A program made the translations under genes and the position numbers. Source: Bacteriovoracaceae bacterium UBA3083 (GTDB taxonomy: Bacteria > Bdellovibrionota > Bacteriovoracia > Bacteriovoracales > Bacteriovoracaceae). Taken from it: a stretch of 64,000 bases of DNA. Of the stretch, positions 41,424 to 49,875 are shown one piece after another. A model generated the notes under the pieces. That model was not told the DNA's origin and did no database searches. It saw only the letters and a program-made list of their open reading frames with translations. The stretch is taken from positions 124,001-188,000 of the forward strand of contig DFBJ01000003.1 of assembly GCA_002366565.1 (NCBI GenBank), written 5' to 3'. Each line of letters starts with the position of its first letter. Position 1 is the stretch's first letter.

Positions 41424-43343
41424 ATGGAAGATAGTAAAACTAAAATAAAAATATCATTCTTTGTATTCTTCGCACTATTCTCTGCAATATTAGTGAAGGC
41501 CTTTATTGTTCAGGTTGTTGATAAAGAACTACTTCTTTCAAAAGCAAAGAAACAATTCTTTAGAGAGAGAACGACTTATCCAAAAAGAGGAAGCATTCTT
41601 GATAGAAATGGAAATCCTCTAGCAATTAATGTTCAAACTTATAGTATTTTTACTATTCCTAAAAATTTAAAAGGTGACTACTCAACATATAAAAAAGTTT
41701 CAAAGATAGTTCCAAGCTTAACGTATAAGAAAATTCTTTCCATTATTAAGAAAAGAAAGAAGTTTACTTTCTTAGCGCGTAAAATTGAACTTACATCAGA
41801 TCAGGTTCAAGAACTTAAAAATCTTAAGGGTGTACACATAGAAGCAGTGGCGAAGAGATTTTATCCTAACCATGAGCTCTCAAGTCAAACTGTAGGATTT
41901 GTTGGTATAGATAATATTGGCTTATCTGGAATAGAATATGCTTTCGATGAACAATTAAGAGGAAAACCTAAAATTACAAAGTATGTAATTGATAGAAAAG
42001 GTAGACCTGTTAAATTTGAAAGTACTCAAGTTGGTAGCGGTGCTAAAGATATAGTTCTTTCAATTGATAAAGACCTTCAGTCTATTGCTGAGAAGGCCTT
42101 AAAAGATACTGTTGAAGAGTATGGAGCACTTAGGGGTGGTTTTGGAGTGATGAACTCTGAGACAGGTGAAATTCTTGCTATGGGGAATTATCCTAACTTT
42201 GATCCGAATGAGCCACATAAATCTCCATCTAAAAATAAGAAGCTATCTTTTATAACTGATCCATTTGAGCCAGGTTCTACTTTTAAAGCATTAACGATAG
42301 CATCAGCACTAGAGCACAAGATTGCTAGGCCAGATACGAATTACTACTGTGAGCAAGGAAAGCTTAGGGTAGAAGGTCATGTTATTAGTGAGGCAGAAGC
42401 TAAAAAGAAATTTGAATGGCTATCTGTTACTGAGATTTTACAACACTCATCTAACGTAGGAACAACAAAAATAGCATTTGATTTAACTTATCCAAAATTA
42501 AAAGAAACTTTAAAGAAGTTTAAAATTGGAGAGAAGACAGGTCTTGAACTGGCAGGTGAATCAAGAGGGATTTTCAACGACGAAGAAAATGTGTCACCTT
42601 TAAGCTTAAGTAATATAAGCTTCGGTCAAGGTGTTGCGACAACTGGTATTCAGATGCTTTCAGCATACTCTGCCATTAGTAATGGTGGTTACTACATAAA
42701 GCCAACAATCTTAAAAAGAGATAAATCAGAACTAAACGATGAAAATAAAACTCAAATTATAGACTTTCAAACATCTAGAGAACTTAAAGATATGCTAGTT
42801 GAGGCCGTAGAAGATGGTACTGGTGGTAGAGCTAGAATTCCATACTTCACAATTGCTGGGAAGACTTCTACTGCTCAAAGGTCTGATAAGAATGGTGGCT
42901 ATAGTGGCTATATTCCAGGATTCTTAGGATTTCCAATTGGCACTAAAGATAAGTTTACTGTTTATGTCTATGTAGACAAACCAGCGCGTGGAAAGAAGTA
43001 CTATGGAGGTACTGTAGCAGGTCCTGTCTTTAAAAAGATTGCTCAATATATTCTCTATAAAGATAGAAACCTTGGTAACCTAACAGTTAAAAAGAAATTC
43101 AATACAAAGAACTCATTTGATACTGTAAGAATCAAACATTCTTCTACACGTATTGTTAAAGGTGGAGTTCCAAACTTTCAGGGGTTGGATAAAAAGTCTG
43201 CAAGTCGTCTTGCTAGAAAGTTAGGTCTAAAGATTATTCACAATGGAATTGGAGTAGTATCTTCTCAAAGTCCTGAAGTGGGTGTAAAAGTTGAAGGTGA
43301 AACTTTAGTTAGACTTTACTACCAACCACCGAGCTATGAATAA
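41424..43343 (+). CDS. ftsI: Septal penicillin-binding protein FtsI (class B PBP) with C-terminal PASTA domain
   Basis: FtsI is the division transpeptidase. The 639-residue protein has an N-terminal anchor helix (FFVFFALFSAILVKAFIV). A class B dimerisation region follows, with RERTTYPKRGSILDRNGNPL. The transpeptidase motifs are Ser285 in PGSTFK, SSN in LQHSSNVGTTKIA, and K480-T-S in AGKTSTAQR, where KTG is usual. The last ~60 residues form one PASTA domain (VPNFQGLDKKSASRLARKLG), more typical of SpoVD/PBP2x-type proteins. The stop overlaps murE by eight bases. FtsI is presumed to pair with FtsW, encoded 5 kb downstream. Confidence 0.94.
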   Translation: MEDSKTKIKISFFVFFALFSAILVKAFIVQVVDKELLLSKAKKQFFRERTTYPKRGSILDRNGNPLAINVQTYSIFTIPKNLKGDYSTYKKVSKIVPSLTYKKILSIIKKRKKFTFLARKIELTSDQVQELKNLKGVHIEAVAKRFYPNHELSSQTVGFVGIDNIGLSGIEYAFDEQLRGKPKITKYVIDRKGRPVKFESTQVGSGAKDIVLSIDKDLQSIAEKALKDTVEEYGALRGGFGVMNSETGEILAMGNYPNFDPNEPHKSPSKNKKLSFITDPFEPGSTFKALTIASALEHKIARPDTNYYCEQGKLRVEGHVISEAEAKKKFEWLSVTEILQHSSNVGTTKIAFDLTYPKLKETLKKFKIGEKTGLELAGESRGIFNDEENVSPLSLSNISFGQGVATTGIQMLSAYSAISNGGYYIKPTILKRDKSELNDENKTQIIDFQTSRELKDMLVEAVEDGTGGRARIPYFTIAGKTSTAQRSDKNGGYSGYIPGFLGFPIGTKDKFTVYVYVDKPARGKKYYGGTVAGPVFKKIAQYILYKDRNLGNLTVKKKFNTKNSFDTVRIKHSSTRIVKGGVPNFQGLDKKSASRLARKLGLKIIHNGIGVVSSQSPEVGVKVEGETLVRLYYQPPSYE

Positions 43344-44721
43344 TTCAAAAATAAAAGAAATTTTAAAAGACCACTTAGTATTTGAAAACACTATTGTTAG
43401 TGATGAAGTAACAAGTGCAACTACTAACCTGCAACTCGCTGATGAACATTCCATATGTTTTTATCACATAACAGATCTACCCAACTCTAATCAATTATTT
43501 TTAGATCGTTTAAAAGAAAGTAATTGTAGAAATTTAATTCTTTCTAAACATGTTGAAGTTGAGGGCGTTAATGTTTGGGTAATAGATCATAAAGATTTTT
43601 TAAAGGCACAAGAGGCCATTGCAAATTGCCTATATCCAAATGATGGGTCTTTAAAGATTGCGGGAATAACTGGTACTAATGGAAAAACAACTGTCAGCTA
43701 TTTAGCAATGCAGATGGCAACATCTCTCGGATTTCCATCTATTTCAATTGGAACAATTGGTATTAGATCATCTAAGGAAATTTTAGAAGATGATATTTTA
43801 AGTACTACTCCTAGCTATCTAGAGCTTAGAAAAATAATAAATAAATATCAAAAAGAGTATAAGTTCATTTTTATGGAAGTTAGCTCTCATGCTCTCGCCC
43901 AGTCTAGACTGTACTCTACTGAGTTAGAGTGTTGTGCTTGGACTAGTTTTTCTCAAGATCATTTAGATTATCATAAAGATTACGAAGACTACTTTAATGC
44001 TAAATTAAAAATTGTTAAGAATTCTAAAAATAAAAATATTATAGTTCCAGCAATTGAAGATGACTTAATTAGTATGTTGAAAAGAAGCGGGAACTTAGTT
44101 GATCCTGTGTCTTGTGAATATAGTTCAGAGTTTGATGTTGGTTTTAAGGCTACATATAATCAGGCAAACTTAGCTGTAGCTAAGAGAATGGTTGAACTCA
44201 TTTCAGGTCAAGTCGTTGGAAGAGATATTTTAAAATCTCTCACTCTTCCTGCTGGTAGATTTGAATCAATTCAATTTAAAGATAACATTGTTATAGTAGA
44301 CTACGCTCATACTCCAGATGCTTTAGAGAATATTTGTGAAACAATAAAAAAAGATTTTTCTAGCTTTCATTTAGTTGTTGTTTTTGGATGTGGTGGAGAT
44401 AGGGATAAATCAAAAAGACCTCTTATGGGAGAAGCTGTTGCTAAGTATGCAGATAGTATAATTGTGACTTCAGATAACCCTAGAACTGAGAACCCTGAAA
44501 AGATAATTGAAGATATTCTTCCTGGAATTACAACTCCTTTTGAGCAAGAAGTTGATAGAAGAAAGGCCATACAGCTTTCTTTGAAAAATATAACATCTAA
44601 ATCTGTTGTTTTAATTGCGGGTAAAGGGCATGAAGAATACCAAGATGTAATGGGGAAAAAGACTCATTTTTCTGATAAAGAAGAAGTGTTGAAATATATT
44701 AAAGAGAGTGAGAATGTTTAA
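43336..44721 (+). CDS. murE: UDP-MurNAc-tripeptide synthetase MurE, meso-DAP type
   Basis: MurE adds the third residue of the peptidoglycan stem peptide. The 461-residue ligase has the P-loop GITGTNGKTTVSYLA and FMEVSSHALAQSR. A carbamoylated-Lys region follows (HKDYEDYFNAKLKIVK). SDNPRTENPEKIIEDI carries the DNPR motif known from meso-diaminopimelate-adding enzymes. IAGKGHEEYQ is also present. The start overlaps ftsI by eight bases and the end overlaps the murF start, so the genes are translationally coupled. It indicates meso-DAP peptidoglycan. Confidence 0.95.
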   Translation: MNNSKIKEILKDHLVFENTIVSDEVTSATTNLQLADEHSICFYHITDLPNSNQLFLDRLKESNCRNLILSKHVEVEGVNVWVIDHKDFLKAQEAIANCLYPNDGSLKIAGITGTNGKTTVSYLAMQMATSLGFPSISIGTIGIRSSKEILEDDILSTTPSYLELRKIINKYQKEYKFIFMEVSSHALAQSRLYSTELECCAWTSFSQDHLDYHKDYEDYFNAKLKIVKNSKNKNIIVPAIEDDLISMLKRSGNLVDPVSCEYSSEFDVGFKATYNQANLAVAKRMVELISGQVVGRDILKSLTLPAGRFESIQFKDNIVIVDYAHTPDALENICETIKKDFSSFHLVVVFGCGGDRDKSKRPLMGEAVAKYADSIIVTSDNPRTENPEKIIEDILPGITTPFEQEVDRRKAIQLSLKNITSKSVVLIAGKGHEEYQDVMGKKTHFSDKEEVLKYIKESENV

Positions 44722-46084
44722 TTTAAATCTATTGAATATATTTGATGAAGATAAATTATTTGAATCAAGAGTAGTTAGTCTTTCAACAGACTCTAGAACT
44801 TATAACGGAGAAGAAGTATTTTTCTGTTTAACTGGTGATAGTTTTGATGGGTTTAACTTTATAGATGAAGTTCTAGAGAAAAAGTGTGAAGTTGTTATTT
44901 TTAAAAATACAGATCAAAACCTTATTAAAATGGAAGACATCTCCACTAAATACGGTGAAGTGACATTCATAGGAGTAGACTCACCTTTAGGTGCGTTACA
45001 GGAATTAGCAAAAGCTAGGATTCATGAGTTTAAAAAGCATGGTGGATATGTTTTCGGTATTACTGGGTCAAATGGAAAAACAACAACTAAAGAAATGCTT
45101 ACGCAATTGTTAAGGTCAACTTTCGGAGATGAAGTTCATTCAACAAAAGGTAACTTTAACAATCATATCGGAGTACCTTTAACAATTCTTTCTGCAGGAA
45201 GTAATTGTAAATATATGATTGTTGAGATGGGCTCTAATCATCTTGGAGAAATTAGAGCTTTGAGTGAGATAGCTGAACCTGAATATGGAATTATTTCAAG
45301 TGTTGGAGCTGCTCATATAGGTCTATTTGGAAATATTGATAATATATTCAAAGAGAAAAAATCTTTATTTGATTATGTTAAAGAAAATAATCAAGGAAGA
45401 TCTAAGTTTGTTGTAAATGGTGATGATTCATATTTAGGTAAAATTCCTAAAGATGACATCTTAATTAAATTTGGAAATGAAGAAGAGTATTCACCTGCTT
45501 TTTCTAGTGATGAAGTTAGGGTGAGTGAATCAATTGTTATTAAAAATGTGAATATCCACGAAAAATATAATCTTAATAATTTAATTAGTGCCCTACTTTT
45601 ATCATTAAGTGTATTTCCAGAGAATACTGATAAATTTATACAGGCCGCAAATGAATATAAAATACCATCACTCAATAGGTCAGAATGGATTGAGAAAAAT
45701 GAAAAAAAGATATTTCTTGATGCCTATAACGCGAATCCTACTTCAATGGAATCATCACTTAATTCATTTATAGATAATATGGCCAAAAGTAATATTTCTT
45801 TAGAAGAGACTTTATTTGTTCTCGGAGATATGAATGAGCTTGGTAAATATACTGAAGGTGAGCATAAGCGTATTGGAGAAATTCTTAACTCCAAAAAGGC
45901 TAAACATGTAGCATTTGTGGGGAATTTCTCGAGTTACTATAGCCTCGGCTTTGAGAGTGATCATGTGTATTCGAAGAAGGTTGAACTTGAAGCAGCTTGG
46001 CCAGAGTTATCAAAAAACTGCAAAGCAATATTTATTAAGGCCAGTCGGTCTTTACAACTTGAGTCATTAATAGATATAACATAG
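44714..46084 (+). CDS. murF: UDP-MurNAc-tripeptide:D-Ala-D-Ala ligase MurF
   Basis: MurF adds D-Ala-D-Ala to complete the pentapeptide. I prefer the ATG at 44714 (GAGAG five bases upstream) to the GTG at 44708. The 456 residues show SLSTDSRTYNGEEVFFCL, the P-loop GITGSNGKTTTKEML, TKGNFNNHIGVPLTIL, IVEMGSNHLGEI and DAYNANPTSMESSL, all MurF signatures. VLGDMNELG follows in the C-terminal domain. It overlaps the end of murE and precedes mraY. As ddl is absent from this cluster, its dipeptide substrate must be made by a gene elsewhere. Confidence 0.95.
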   Translation: MFNLNLLNIFDEDKLFESRVVSLSTDSRTYNGEEVFFCLTGDSFDGFNFIDEVLEKKCEVVIFKNTDQNLIKMEDISTKYGEVTFIGVDSPLGALQELAKARIHEFKKHGGYVFGITGSNGKTTTKEMLTQLLRSTFGDEVHSTKGNFNNHIGVPLTILSAGSNCKYMIVEMGSNHLGEIRALSEIAEPEYGIISSVGAAHIGLFGNIDNIFKEKKSLFDYVKENNQGRSKFVVNGDDSYLGKIPKDDILIKFGNEEEYSPAFSSDEVRVSESIVIKNVNIHEKYNLNNLISALLLSLSVFPENTDKFIQAANEYKIPSLNRSEWIEKNEKKIFLDAYNANPTSMESSLNSFIDNMAKSNISLEETLFVLGDMNELGKYTEGEHKRIGEILNSKKAKHVAFVGNFSSYYSLGFESDHVYSKKVELEAAWPELSKNCKAIFIKASRSLQLESLIDIT

Positions 46085-46112
46085 GTCAGACTCACCTTTT
46101 CATGGAAGACTT

Positions 46113-47189
46113 ATGCTCTATCATTTTTTATATCCTCTGAGTCAGGATATCTCAGCTTTTAATATCTTTAGATATATTACTTTTCGTACTTTCGTTGCAT
46201 TTTTAATTGCGACTATCGTTTCTATTGTTTGGGGTAAGTACTTCATCAACTTTATGAAGCGTAAGCAATTTGGACAAGTGATTAGAGACGATGGTCCACA
46301 GAGTCATTTGAAGAAAGCGGGAACTCCTACAATGGGAGGAGTTTTAATTATTGCAACAATTATGCTTTCAATGGCCTTTTGTGCAAATTTCATGTCAGCA
46401 CCGGTTGTTACGACGCTGGGTGTAACACTCTCATACTTCCTCTTAGGATTTTTAGATGATTATCTAAAAGTTATGAGAAAGAACTCTGATGGGATATCTG
46501 CTAAGGGGAAATTGCTGTGGCAATTTTCAACAGCACTTGTTGCAGGATACTTTCTCATCTCAAGAGGAGTTATCGATACTAGTCTCTACTTACCTTTTGT
46601 AAAAGGTCCTGTTCTAGACTTAGGTTGGTATTATATATTATTTATAGCGGTTGTTGTTGTTGGTTCAAGTAATGCTGTTAACTTAACAGATGGACTTGAT
46701 GGGCTAGCAATAGGACCTATAATTACAAGTGCCGCAAGTTTAGGGATTATTGCTTATGCTGCGGGTCACAAAGAAATAGCTGCTTACCTCTATATCCCAT
46801 ATGTTGAAGATATTGGTGAATTGATGGTTATTTCTGCTGCCATAATAGGTGCCGGTGTAGGCTTTTTGTGGTACAACTCTTACCCAGCGCAAATATTTAT
46901 GGGTGATGTAGGATCTCTAAGTCTTGGTGGAAATCTAGGTATTGTAGCAGTTCTTACTAAAAGTGAAGTCCTATTCGTAATTATTGGCGGTATTTTCGTA
47001 ATTGAAGCTATCTCTGTAATCTTACAGGTTGCTTCATATAAAACGAGAAAAAAGAGAATATTTAAAATGGCTCCGATTCATCATCACTTCGAATTGAAGG
47101 GATGGCCGGAACCGAAAGTTATAGTAAGATTTTGGATTATTAGTATTTTTCTAGCAATGTTTGCAATTGCAACATTGAAAATGAGGTAA
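46113..47189 (+). CDS. mraY: Phospho-MurNAc-pentapeptide transferase MraY
   Basis: MraY forms lipid I on undecaprenyl phosphate. The 358-residue protein has about ten helices. Key motifs are GTPTMGGVLIIATIMLS, FLLGFLDDYLKVMRK (catalytic Asp pair), NAVNLTDGLDGLAIGP, SYPAQIFMGDVGSLSLGG and KMAPIHHHFELKGWPEPKV. The length matches E. coli MraY (360). murD follows four bases after the stop. Confidence 0.97.
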   Translation: MLYHFLYPLSQDISAFNIFRYITFRTFVAFLIATIVSIVWGKYFINFMKRKQFGQVIRDDGPQSHLKKAGTPTMGGVLIIATIMLSMAFCANFMSAPVVTTLGVTLSYFLLGFLDDYLKVMRKNSDGISAKGKLLWQFSTALVAGYFLISRGVIDTSLYLPFVKGPVLDLGWYYILFIAVVVVGSSNAVNLTDGLDGLAIGPIITSAASLGIIAYAAGHKEIAAYLYIPYVEDIGELMVISAAIIGAGVGFLWYNSYPAQIFMGDVGSLSLGGNLGIVAVLTKSEVLFVIIGGIFVIEAISVILQVASYKTRKKRIFKMAPIHHHFELKGWPEPKVIVRFWIISIFLAMFAIATLKMR

Positions 47190-47193
47190 ATAA

Positions 47194-48576
47194 ATGGAAC
47201 GTTTTCAAGGTAAGAAGGTCCTCATTGTTGGTATTGGAAAAACAGGCTTTACGCTTATTCATTTTTTCAACACTGTTGGATGTGACATTAAAGTTACAGA
47301 CATCAAGCCAATATTTGATTTAAATAAGGCCGTTAAAAAGCTTAAGAAAATTCAACCAGCTCCTCAAATGACATTTGGTGAGCATAGAGAAGAAGACTTC
47401 TTAGAAGCAGATGTTGTTGTTTATTGTTCAGCAGTAAACCCTGAGCTTCCTCAGCTTGAGTTAGCTCGTCAAAATGGAAAAGAAGTTTACTCTGAGTTTG
47501 CTCTTGGAAATATTCTTTGTAGAAAACCAATTATTGCTGTTTGTGGCAGCCAAGGTAGAACAACAGTAGCTCATATGATTGGATATACACTTAAGCTTGA
47601 CGGTAAAAATGTATTCATTGGTGGAACTTCTGAAAGTTCATTCATTGAATACTCAATGCTACCGAATAAAGATGAGATTGATTACGTAGTAGTTGAAGTT
47701 TCATCTATTCAAATGAGAAAGCTGACAAACTTTCATCCAAAGTTAGTAGTGTTTACAAATATTTCAGAAAACTACCCTGAGAAACATTTTAATTCAGTTG
47801 GTGAGTACATTGAAACTAAACTTAGTATCATTAAGACTTTATCTCCAGATGATACTCTTGTTGTGAACTTTGATCAGCTTGCAAATAATACATTTTTTAG
47901 AAATGCAAACTGTCAGACTTACTGGTATTCAAGAAAATCATTTGTGACTATGGGTGTAATAAATGAAATTCAAGGGACACACTTCCACGACAGAAGAATT
48001 CACTCTAACATTAATTACCATTCTGAATTTAAAGTAAATCAAATGAGAATTATTGGACAAAATAACAGAGAGAACTTACTTGCAGCTATTACAGCATGTA
48101 AGGCGTTAGAAGTTTCTGATAAATCAATTCAAACTTGTATTACAAAATTTCCAGGAATTCCTCACAGACTTGAATTCTTAATGGAAAAAAATGGAGTTGA
48201 TTTCTATAACGATTCAAAAGCGGAAACTATGGAAGACCTATGTACTTCTATTAAAGCGTTTAAGAAGCAAGTTATTTTAATTGCTGGTGGTAAAGACGTT
48301 GAAGATTTTGACTTTGAGCCATACGCTCCTGATATCATTGACCATACAAGAGTTGTTGTTCTTGTTGGAGAAAGTAAAGAAAGAATGAACAGAGCTCTTC
48401 AAGAGCATCCTCAAACTTTCATTGTAGGTTCTTTTGAAGAATCAATTCTACTTGCTTATCAAAAATCTAGAACTGGAGATGTAATATTACTTTCTCCAGG
48501 TAATGAAGCATCGGATTTCTTTAGAGATTATGAAGAGCGTGGAAGTTACTTTAAAAAATTAATATATCAATTATAG
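47194..48576 (+). CDS. murD: UDP-MurNAc-L-Ala:D-Glu ligase MurD (atypical ATP site)
   Basis: MurD adds D-glutamate to UDP-MurNAc-L-Ala. The 460-residue sequence has the MurD N-domain (KKVLIVGIGKTGFTLIHFF), a Mur central domain and the C-domain (AGGKDVEDFDFEP, LLSPGNEASDFF). Its active site is unusual. The P-loop reads CGSQGRTT, with Arg122 where Mur ligases have an invariant Lys (GTNGKTT). The NIxxDHxDxH stretch reads NISENYPEKH, and DSKATN reads DSKAETM. EVSSIQM and the TKLSI lysine are kept. It sits where murD belongs and no second murD is visible. Either this variant is functional or another MurD exists elsewhere. A strong terminator follows. Confidence 0.85.
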   Translation: MERFQGKKVLIVGIGKTGFTLIHFFNTVGCDIKVTDIKPIFDLNKAVKKLKKIQPAPQMTFGEHREEDFLEADVVVYCSAVNPELPQLELARQNGKEVYSEFALGNILCRKPIIAVCGSQGRTTVAHMIGYTLKLDGKNVFIGGTSESSFIEYSMLPNKDEIDYVVVEVSSIQMRKLTNFHPKLVVFTNISENYPEKHFNSVGEYIETKLSIIKTLSPDDTLVVNFDQLANNTFFRNANCQTYWYSRKSFVTMGVINEIQGTHFHDRRIHSNINYHSEFKVNQMRIIGQNNRENLLAAITACKALEVSDKSIQTCITKFPGIPHRLEFLMEKNGVDFYNDSKAETMEDLCTSIKAFKKQVILIAGGKDVEDFDFEPYAPDIIDHTRVVVLVGESKERMNRALQEHPQTFIVGSFEESILLAYQKSRTGDVILLSPGNEASDFFRDYEERGSYFKKLIYQL

Positions 48577-48584
48577 AAAAAATA

Positions 48585-48610
48585 GGGAGCTACTAGCTCC
48601 CTTTTTTTTT
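48585..48610 (+). terminator. Strong intrinsic terminator between murD and ftsW
   Basis: GGGAGCT-ACT-AGCTCCC (48585-48601) forms a perfect seven-pair stem followed by nine T residues. It lies nine bases after the murD stop and splits the dcw cluster into two transcription units. Confidence 0.92.
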
Positions 48611-48617
48611 ATATTCC

Positions 48618-48646
48618 TTGCGCCGATTACAGAACCCATTTAAAAT
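48618..48646 (+). promoter_or_regulatory. Candidate promoter of the ftsW-ftsZ unit, placed for a leaderless mRNA
   Basis: TTGCGC (48618-48623) and TAAAAT (48641-48646) have a 17-base spacer. The -10 ends only six bases before the ftsW ATG at 48653, so transcription would start at or next to the start codon. No ribosome-binding site precedes that ATG, which fits leaderless translation. Confidence 0.55.
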
Positions 48647-48652
48647 AAACTT

Positions 48653-49837
48653 ATGAATAACGACTTGTCACGGATCGATAAGCTTTCCAAATATTTAAAA
48701 TTTTCTCTCGGCACACTTATCGTAATTGGCGTAATTATGGTCTACTCTGCAAGCTATATGTATGCGAAAGAGAAATTTGGAAACTCCGGATACTTCTTTA
48801 TTAAGCAAACTATGTTTGTTCTTTTTTCTCTTGGAATTGCCTTCGTCGTTTCAAAAACAAAATATAAATTTTGGTTAAAGTTTGCTTTGCATGTGAATTA
48901 TGCAGCATGCTTTCTACTGACTTTAACATTTGTTCCAGGTTTAAAGACTGTTGTTAAGGGAGCAAATCGTTGGCTGAGGATTGGTGGCTTTACACTTCAG
49001 CCAGGTGAGTTTGTAAAGTACACGATAGTTCTAGTATCAATAGTATTCTTTGAAAAGTTTCAAGAGTTCGATAGAAATAAAAAGATTAACTACTTAGTTT
49101 GTATGGGTCTTCCATTTATTTTATTAATTCTACAACCTGACTTTGGAACATTTTCAATATGTTTCTTTGCGATGAGTTTTGTTTGCTTCCTATCCTCTTT
49201 TCCTCGTAAGTACTTTTACTCAGCCTTTATTACTGGGATAGTCGTTGGTGGAGCTGTCTTGATTTCAGCTCCTTATAGAGTTAAGAGGCTTCTTGCTTTT
49301 TTAAACCCATGGGAAAATGCTCAAGGTTCGGGGTTTCAAATCATTCAGTCATGGATTGGGTTTGCTAACGGTGGCTTCTTTGGAACAGGGCCAGGTAATA
49401 GTATTGAAAAACTCTTTTATCTTCCTGAGGCTCACAACGATTTTATATTCTCTGTTATAGGTGAAGAGTTTGGCTTTGTTGGAGTTATGGCACTTGTTCT
49501 ACTATTTCTTAGCGTGATCTTCTTTGGATTTTCTTTAGCTATGAAAGTTAAACTTAGAGACGGCTCTCTTTTGATGGCTGCAGTGATTTTTGTTGTCGGT
49601 ATTCAGAGTGCTTTAAATATGGGTGTTGTGTTGGGGCTCCTTCCAACTAAAGGATTAAACTTACCTTTTATAAGCTATGGTGGGTCCTCACTTATGAGTA
49701 ATCTCTTTGGTATAGGTCTATTTTTTGCCGTGCTGCGTTCTTATCGTAGTAAAGATAGCTCTTCATCTTTTAATACTAGTACTAATTCTAAATCACCTAC
49801 TACATCTAGTTTTCAAAACCTAAGAAATCAGGCATGA
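48653..49837 (+). CDS. ftsW: FtsW, septal peptidoglycan glycosyltransferase (SEDS family)
   Basis: FtsW polymerises lipid II with FtsI at the septum. The 394-residue protein has about ten helices. SEDS signatures are VIMVYSASYMYAKEKFG, GANRWLRIGGFTLQPGEFVK, LLILQPDFGTFS and FLPEAHNDFIFSVIGEEFG-like (here LPEAHNDFIFSVIGEEFGFV). PTKGLNLPFISYGGSSLMSN ends the core. A Ser/Thr/Asn-rich tail follows. RodA is the alternative SEDS protein, but the dcw position favours FtsW. The start lacks a ribosome-binding site. murG, usually next, is absent; murC follows after 38 bases. Confidence 0.95.
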   Translation: MNNDLSRIDKLSKYLKFSLGTLIVIGVIMVYSASYMYAKEKFGNSGYFFIKQTMFVLFSLGIAFVVSKTKYKFWLKFALHVNYAACFLLTLTFVPGLKTVVKGANRWLRIGGFTLQPGEFVKYTIVLVSIVFFEKFQEFDRNKKINYLVCMGLPFILLILQPDFGTFSICFFAMSFVCFLSSFPRKYFYSAFITGIVVGGAVLISAPYRVKRLLAFLNPWENAQGSGFQIIQSWIGFANGGFFGTGPGNSIEKLFYLPEAHNDFIFSVIGEEFGFVGVMALVLLFLSVIFFGFSLAMKVKLRDGSLLMAAVIFVVGIQSALNMGVVLGLLPTKGLNLPFISYGGSSLMSNLFGIGLFFAVLRSYRSKDSSSSFNTSTNSKSPTTSSFQNLRNQA

Positions 49838-49875
49838 TCTAATTTAACTCATTTAGAGCTTAAGTTGGAGATCTT

